From: Zanthoxylum bungeanum
Lineage: Eukaryota; Streptophyta; Magnoliopsida; Sapindales; Rutaceae
Assembly (NCBI GenBank): GCA_019454045.1
Contig: SKCR01036109.1
Span: forward strand, 1-64,000
Direction: 5' to 3'
Length of the DNA: 64,000 nucleotides
The stretch's first letter is position 1. Each line of letters begins with the position of its first letter. A program made the position numbers and the translations under genes. The notes beneath the pieces are model-generated. The model did no database searches. It was not told the origin of the DNA and saw only the letters and a program-made list of their open reading frames with translations. Of this stretch, positions 58,473-64,000 are shown in pieces.

Positions 58473-59450
58473 TGTTAGTTTCATATTTTTTGACATTGTC
58501 CATAACAAAACAAGTTCAAATGAGTTGTAATAAGTCTTGAAGATTTCAGAGTAATTGGACTGGTATTTGGCAGACTGTGTGTGAAGGAATCAGATATGCG
58601 TTTGTATTTGCGTTCGAACGAGTGACGTTCATGTCACGTTCGTATTTGGGTTCAAACGAAACTTGGCAGAAGGTTCTCATGCGTAGTGCGTTCATCTTTC
58701 CGTTCGGACGATACCTTCCAGTGTGTTTGCGTTCAAGGTGAGTTGAGACTACGTTAAAAATGAGTTTGCGGAACATCGCACGTTCGACAGGCGTTCTTGT
58801 GTCGAACGCTATGTGTAAGTAGGTTATTTTGGACGCGTTTTTAAGCCTGTTTTGCACAAGAAAACTCTTATCTTTGCCCTACCTATATAAACAAACATTG
58901 AGCAACCTTCACAAGTGTTGGAAACACAATACTTTGAGCCTCAAATCTTCTTAGTTTTTCAACCTTCTTGGTTTTCACCTTGAAGATTATTTTGAATATT
59001 ATGTCTTTGTTTTCTTGGTGATACTAATCTTTGATTGACCATCAATACAAAAACACAATCCTAACATAATTTCCTAAGCCTTCGGAATTCTTTAGGAAGA
59101 AGATTGATAGTCGGAATTCCGGCGTCGTGAGTTCGCAAGATTGATCCACTCAGAGACTTCAGAAGTTATGGAGAAGGCCACTTGGTGCGGGCTCGAGGAG
59201 TTCTTCAGGTTATTACAGTTTAAAGTTATTAGAGTTGGCAGAGTTGATGTCATAAGTCTTATACCATCACTATAAGTTTTTTCATTATAGTGGATTTTGG
59301 TTGGTAACCTAGATACCCATAGTGATTTTTTACTCGCACGAGTTTTTCATTTCGTCAACAAGATTACTGTGTTGATTATTTATTACTTTGATATATTTAC
59401 TTTATTTCATAATTGCATAGACTTAAGGGTACATGTTCTTAATCCATAAA
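58473..59450 (+). repeat. RLC-C 3' LTR, right end approximate
   Basis: Starts TGTTAGTTTCATATT right after the PPT AAAGTGAGAGAT (58461-58472), a copia-type arrangement. A TATA box TATATAA lies at 58884-58890. Upstream of it are one exact CGTTCGAACG (58611-58620) and several half-sites up to about 58810. The partner LTR is outside the window, so the end, placed near 59420-59450, is an estimate. Confidence 0.65.
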
Positions 59451-60581
59451 AATAATAATTATGACATATCTTAAATTATTGTGTATAATTCCGCATAAGG
59501 TCAGAATTTGGAAGAAATACGAATTTTTAGTATGTTCGGTCAATTATGTTCTAATCTCTAATCACGTTCATCAAATAGCAGAATGCGTCCTATTGTGGAA
59601 TCTCAAATATTTTTATTTAAAACTCAGTATATATATATTAAAGTTGATGTTATTATTTTAATATTAGTCTCATCATGGAATCTATTTTTTTTATCAAATA
59701 ATAAAACATGATTGACTAGGCTGGACATATCAGCTTAATTTGATATGGTATGCCCAATATAAGTTTTTCTTTTTTATATGAGTTCGTGGGTTCTCGTAAA
59801 CACATTTTTTTTCACTCCGTTTATAAATGTTTTTGTCCTTGATATGTGTCTTGAAGTTTTTGGTTTTTGTAGTTGTTTGTGTTAATTGTGTTGTGTTGTT
59901 GGAAATATTCGATCTTCAAGGTAGGTGCCCTATGATCGATGTTTTGTGAAGAATATTTTCCTCTTCTCGTTTATGCTTATTTGAGAATAATAGATATTAG
60001 CATTTATCAATAGGAATATTAATAATATCAACTTTTTTAACATATATACCTTGTACAATTCCTGAATATGCCAAAAACATTCTCCTAATTTCTATCTTTG
60101 TGCATTTGGAGTCTTCGACAAATATTGGTTATCAGAATACAATTAAAACATTAATTGCCAAAATGTTAGAGCTGTCCTTCCTCTTCTATCTAATCTCAAG
60201 ATTTAATTCTGATTAAAATTAATAAACAATCAATCTGAGACCTAGTAATAATCTTCAACCAAAGCCGGCCATGCATGAAAAACACCATCATCAAATTTGC
60301 TCGTTTAAATCGGCAATGCCTAGGAACGATTCTAGGGATGATCCACAGGGACTCAATCCTAAAATTTGACTCAAAATTATAACTATAAATATAAATAAAT
60401 TTTAAATTTTAAGTATATATATAATATAATTTTTTTAATCTTTTTAATGAAAAATACCCCAAAAATGACAAATAAATACTAATTTAGTCTGTTTGAGTAG
60501 AGTAGAGGTCACATTTTAAAAACTCGCTAGAGCTCCCAAAAGTGAGACAATTTAGAGGCGTCCTTGGAGCAACACAATCAC
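59451..60581. other. Intergenic, AT-rich
   Basis: I see no gene, repeat array or transposon end in this stretch. It separates the retroelement stack from the germin-like gene. Confidence 0.5.
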
Positions 60582-60588
60582 TATAAAT
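60582..60588 (+). promoter_or_regulatory. TATA box of the germin-like gene
   Basis: TATAAAT, 70 bp before the ATG at 60658. A TGCATGCA (RY-type) palindrome lies just downstream at 60600, probably in or near the 5' untranslated region. Confidence 0.6.
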
Positions 60589-60657
60589 TTATGGTCTAAT
60601 GCATGCATTACCCTAACACAAAATATCAACTTACATTTTATCTTTAATCATCTCTCA

Positions 60658-61281
60658 ATGGCCTCGAATTTCCTAAAATCAGTTCCTTTCTTTCTCTTAA
60701 TCATCACCACGGCCATGGCAGGTGATCCAGATATCCTCACAGACTTCATTGTCCCAGAAAACATTTCCAACCCCTTGGTCGACGGAAAATTCTTCACGTT
60801 CACCGGAATGCGCGCCGTGTTTGGCTCCGATATCCCCCCAACTTTCAAGGTGTCAAAAGCCAGCATGGCAGAGTTTCCGGCATTAAATGGACAGAGCGTG
60901 TCATACGCCGTCTTAGAGTTCCCGCCACAAGGCGTAAACCCACCACACACGCACCCTCGCTCAGCTGAGCTTCTCTTTGTCGTCGGTGGAAGCCTTGAAG
61001 TTGGTTTCGTTGACACTACAAACAAACTGTATGTTCAAACACTCCAGCTTGGTGACATGTTTGTTTTTCCAAAGGGATTGGTGCATTATCAGTTCAATGC
61101 CAACGAGAAGGAACCGGCCGTCGCGTTCTCCGCCTTTGGAAGTGCAAACGCCGGCACTGTGTCGGTTCCCGTCAATGTGTTTACTAGCGGCATTGACAGT
61201 GGCATTCTTGCCATAGCCTTCAAAACTGATGTTGCTACTATTGAGAATATCAAGAAAGGTCTTGCACCCAAGAAGGGTTAA
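60658..61281 (+). CDS. Germin-like protein (cupin), cysteine-free type
   Basis: A secreted, Mn-binding cupin of the apoplast. Family members are oligomeric and some have superoxide dismutase or oxalate oxidase activity; which applies here is unknown. Length is 207 residues, single exon, the usual size. A signal peptide (1-21, cleavage likely after TTAMA) precedes GDPDILTDF. Germin box 1 has G92, His97, His99 and Glu104 (GVNPPHTHPRSAELLF). Box 2 has GDMFVFPKGLVH with His143. All four metal ligands are present. No cysteine occurs anywhere, so the N-terminal disulfide of typical germins is missing. This matches the atypical GLP subgroup starting GDPDI (as rice GLP 9-3). The ATG is the first after the TATA box and starts the signal peptide, and the gene looks intact. 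Confidence 0.95.
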   Translation: MASNFLKSVPFFLLIITTAMAGDPDILTDFIVPENISNPLVDGKFFTFTGMRAVFGSDIPPTFKVSKASMAEFPALNGQSVSYAVLEFPPQGVNPPHTHPRSAELLFVVGGSLEVGFVDTTNKLYVQTLQLGDMFVFPKGLVHYQFNANEKEPAVAFSAFGSANAGTVSVPVNVFTSGIDSGILAIAFKTDVATIENIKKGLAPKKG

Positions 61282-62010
61282 GTTCATTTTGAAGCGTATA
61301 TTGTTCTCAGCTGGTTTTTATTTTATTTTTGTTTGAAATAATCTTGTGACTGATCAATAAGTTGGTGGCAGTCTGTTTCCATCCATGAACATGGCCATGG
61401 AAAAAAAATAATTTAAATTATTGCATTTTGCTATTTTGGATATTAAGAAAAAATCACAAAATATTTCTCCTTACTGCAAATATGGTTTGCCTTTTTCCAT
61501 TTGTAAAAGAAATTGAGTACATGCATGGATATTTTCATGCAGTCTTTTTGACAAATAAGGAACGAGTTTAAAATGCTATAAGAACTAAATAAAGATCGAA
61601 TAAGGATAAAATCACTATCAAAAGTACTTTATTTGAATCTCTTTTTTGTTTTTATTTATTATCAAAAGGATGTTATTTTTATAATAATTTGATCTATGGT
61701 TTAGTCTCTTAAAACATTTTTTTTTCTAAAATTAATTAGCAAGTCAAAAAGAATAGGCCATTCTACCTTAGATCGGCTCCAATTTTTACATGGCAACATT
61801 ACCCAAAAAGGTACTCGCTTCTGTATACTAAACTCCCTTGAAACTTTGCTAAGAGGCATGCTAAATCATTCACAATAGAGTCAGATACCCGCGGATCAAA
61901 TTATCATCCCTATTGATCTTACCAAATTTTTCCTTAGAATTCATGAAAACAAAGTACTTTCCATTATCAGTTCTATAGAGTTTTATAGCTGAATATGAAA
62001 CAAACCCTGA
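61282..62010. other. Intergenic, downstream of the germin-like gene
   Basis: Contains the presumed 3' untranslated region (to about 61400) and then AT-rich sequence. No gene or repeat is recognised. Confidence 0.5.
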
Positions 62011-62018
62011 TGAAAGAT

Positions 62019-62407
62019 CAAGGGTAGGTAATATGGGTTAAAATTCATTACGAATTTAAGTTCACTAATTCATTCGTTTTATTGTTTTCCTTTGTTAGAT
62101 ATTATTTTTTAATTAAGATTCAAGAAGTTGTTATCAATTAGACAATTACCACAAAAAAATAATATTATTTATATTTGGTGTCATTTTTAGTTAATTTATT
62201 AATTGTGTATTTCATATTTATACACTTATGAAGAATTAATATAAATAAATTACGATATATAATTTATGTCATTTAATATCATAACTAAACGAATATTCAT
62301 ATTCGATTCGTTTAATTAACAAATTGAATATAAATTCATCACATTTTGATTCGATTAATTTAATATTCGATACAAACTCGATTCGAGAATTCATTTCGCC
62401 ACCCCTA
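62019..62407. mobile_element. hAT-type MITE, 389 bp
   Basis: The ends read CAAGGGTAGG and, reverse-complemented, TAGGGGTGG, both close to the CAGGGGTGG terminal inverted repeat common in plant hAT elements. Flanking 8-bp TSDs are tgaaagat (62011-62018) and tgaaagac (62408-62415), a 7/8 match; 8 bp is the hAT length. The interior is AT-rich with cgaat-rich stretches and no coding sequence. Confidence 0.7.
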
Positions 62408-62415
62408 TGAAAGAC

Positions 62416-62799
62416 CAACATAATGTCCGTAATTGCCAAGTCAGCAATCACCATTTACCCGATGAAAGTTTTGGAACTATATGTAAGCTATCAGGTATAA
62501 GTATAACAGTGAACATAAATAGACCAAACAAGAGGTTTTATTGCCAACAAGAAAGATATTCAACTAAAGGATCAAAAAGTACGAATTAAATTTGCTACAT
62601 TCCTATCAATATGAAGTTTCATTCGCTATCCACAAATTAACTAAAACACGACCTAGACTGTAAACTTTTTACTTATCAATGCTCCTCCCAAGTCCTAATC
62701 ACCTATTGCCTAAAATGAAAATGAATAAACCTATAAATTGGATAGCTACACGCATACCATTGCTATATATACAGAACGTGTGCTGTTACCATGCATCTT
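62416..62799 (-). other. 3' flank of the MYB gene
   Basis: Probably contains the 3' untranslated region of the - strand MYB gene. No other feature is seen. Confidence 0.45.
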
Positions 62800-64000
62800 T
62801 TACATTGGGAAGTCATAGTTTTGATAGCCCAAGGAACCACCTTGACCAGGAAACTGCTGGCTTGGTGGAGGAAACTGATGCAGTGCGGGTGGCTGTTGAG
62901 GACCAGCACCTCCAGGGGAAGAAATCCAGTTCTGGTCAACAGGGAGAGCAACAGAGGGGTTATCAACAGTGGTAATGTCGTGGATGCTTGACCTTTTCCT
63001 CTCCTTTTTCACACTAGTCTGGCGTAGGAAATACTTCTGGGCATGACTAGCAACCTGAGTCGGTGTTCTTGTCACTACTACGTTCCTTGATATACTCCTC
63101 CAATCACCCTTGCCAAATTTATCAAGTCCAATTAGAAATAACCTGCAACAACAACAACAACAACAGCGGAAAATGAGCATCAAGTGCGAGCAATCACATT
63201 CATCATTCAAGTGTCCATGGATGTGTAAAAAATGACCAATCAAGAACCCCAATTCACAAAGGCAATCTACAAATATCTAATCTAATCTATTCTGCAATTT
63301 GCAGGGCATGCAATTTTGTTTTTTTAACACCTAAACTTGCTCACTCTACAAAATGAATGAAAAATGAATTTTTTTGGTTTTTGAAAGTACACAAATTGAA
63401 CTTGTTTTCAAATTAATTCTATTATTATAAAATCTACAAAAATACGGAAAAGTTCTCTGTAACATTCAATACTATGTGCAGATTCTTCACAATATTCAAA
63501 ACAGTTATGCTAGAAATCCAAATTTATTTAAATGAAAACCCATAAGAATGAAATTTGTTTCCCAATTAGCATTTAAACAAACAGTCCCAAAAAAACTACA
63601 AGATATTATCAATTTGATTTAAAATAGTAATTTTAAAAAAAAGAACTAAAAGCCTATGAGCTGCACTTAGCTGTATTTAATGAAAACAAAACAAACAAAC
63701 AAAAAACAATACCCATAGAATTTTAAAGTTATTCACATGATTGAATTGAAAAAAAAAAGGGTCTTTAATTAATGAAAATTTTCTGAAACAAACAGAATTA
63801 CAAAAAAATAAATAAATAAATCATACTTGTGTTCTTCTTCTGTCCAAGGCGTGCCCTTCTTTCTCTCCGTTTCACCATGTTTCGTCTTCCGCGCAAACGA
63901 GATATGAGTGGGTGAGTCACAATCCGAATCATCAGCATAACTCGGCAACTCAACTCGGCCTGAATCAATTTCAAACACATCATGAACAAGTGCATCGTAG
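62800..64000 (-). CDS. DIVARICATA-type MYB transcription factor, 3' part (cut by window edge)
   Basis: Two exons are visible: 64000-63827 (partial, continuing past the window) and 63142-62800, with a GT-AG intron 63826-63143 (684 nt). The acceptor is preceded by a (TTG)n tract at 63165-63146. Splicing joins CACAA with G so that the reading runs [19 protein letters not shown]. This is the second, DNA-binding MYB repeat, WTEEEHK to [18 protein letters not shown], with the SHAQKYF motif. [10 protein letters not shown] follows, typical of DIVARICATA/SRM1-like R-R-type MYBs. The C-terminus is rich in Pro and Gln and ends [10 protein letters not shown]. The first MYB-like repeat lies outside the window. 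Nuclear location and DNA binding to GATA/TATCC-like sites are family knowledge. Nothing here looks damaged. Confidence 0.92.

Larger units (their letters stand above)
13882..59450 (+). mobile_element. RLC-C: oldest layer, gag-only copia element hosting the other insertions
   Basis: Pieces of one + strand copia gag are collinear across three insertion sites: 13892-13974, 23585-24027 and 55577-56950. Reading through each junction restores gag order, and two junctions have recognisable TSDs. These are agcgt/agcat around Tat-D and tctgt/cctgc around Athila-E, each with one or two mismatches. The second part carries two CCHC knuckles and a coiled-coil stretch, a layout I associate with Sirevirus-like copia gags. 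No RT, RNase H or integrase is present between gag and the PPT at 58461, so this copy was probably non-autonomous. The 5' LTR lies left of the window, and the right end is approximate. Confidence 0.75.

Noticed and set aside
62019..62407. A Stowaway/Tc1-mariner MITE
   Set aside because: TSD length is 8 bp rather than TA, and the ends are hAT-like.

Overview
The window is nuclear DNA from a TE-rich flowering plant, almost certainly a eudicot. The grounds are several plant LTR-retrotransposon lineages (Ty1/copia, Tat, Ogre, Athila), a germin-like cupin gene and a DIVARICATA-type MYB gene with a plant GT-AG intron. The species cannot be named from the sequence. About 59 of the 64 kb is one nested stack of LTR retrotransposons. 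Single-copy genes occur only in the last 4 kb.

The nesting can be read from long terminal repeats, primer-binding sites (PBS), polypurine tracts (PPT) and target-site duplications (TSD). The oldest layer is a gag-only copia element on the + strand (RLC-C). Its gag is split into three pieces at 13892-13974, 23585-24027 and 55577-56950, and its 3' LTR starts at 58473. Three elements interrupt it: a coding-less copia-type LARD on the - strand (LARD-B, 5353-13881), a Tat element (Tat-D, 13975-23584) and an Athila element on the - strand (Athila-E, 24028-55576). A further copia element (RLC-A, 1-5352, - strand, running off the left edge) sits inside the 3' LTR of LARD-B. The right LTR of Athila-E is split by a tRNA-Arg-primed Ogre-type element (Ogre-F, 35369-54974). 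The 3' LTR of Ogre-F is split by an inverted Ogre-like solo LTR (G, 47946-53624), which is split in turn by a tRNA-Met-primed gypsy element (H, 49455-53048). The longest chain is five levels deep. Every coding retroelement is damaged by stops, frameshifts or deletions.

The most unusual content is in Athila-E. Where Athila elements normally keep an env-like ORF, this copy carries two unrelated genes on its sense strand. One is an intronless, full-length LONELY GUY (LOG) cytokinin-activating phosphoribohydrolase copy with one nonsense codon (27215-27808). The other is an intact 182-residue basic, cysteine-containing protein (28059-28607), whose layout recalls small nucleic-acid-binding proteins of carlavirus-like plant viruses.

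The second notable signal is an array of stem-loops in the leaders of two different copia-type elements (1453-1860 and 10706-11037). Stem sequences differ from hairpin to hairpin while the loop is conserved. The LARD has no coding sequence but keeps this array, as expected for a packaging or other cis-acting RNA signal. Tat-D carries a spliced antisense gene whose presumed promoter has two E2F-type sites beside a TATA box. The Athila-E LTR has clustered G-box/ABRE and TGACGTCA sites. The Ogre-F LTR and the RLC-C LTR both carry CGTTCGAACG palindromes.

The right end (59.5-64 kb) is ordinary gene space: a cysteine-free germin-like protein gene (60658-61281), a 389-bp hAT-type MITE with 8-bp TSD (62019-62407), and the 3' part of a MYB gene on the - strand (62800 to the window edge).
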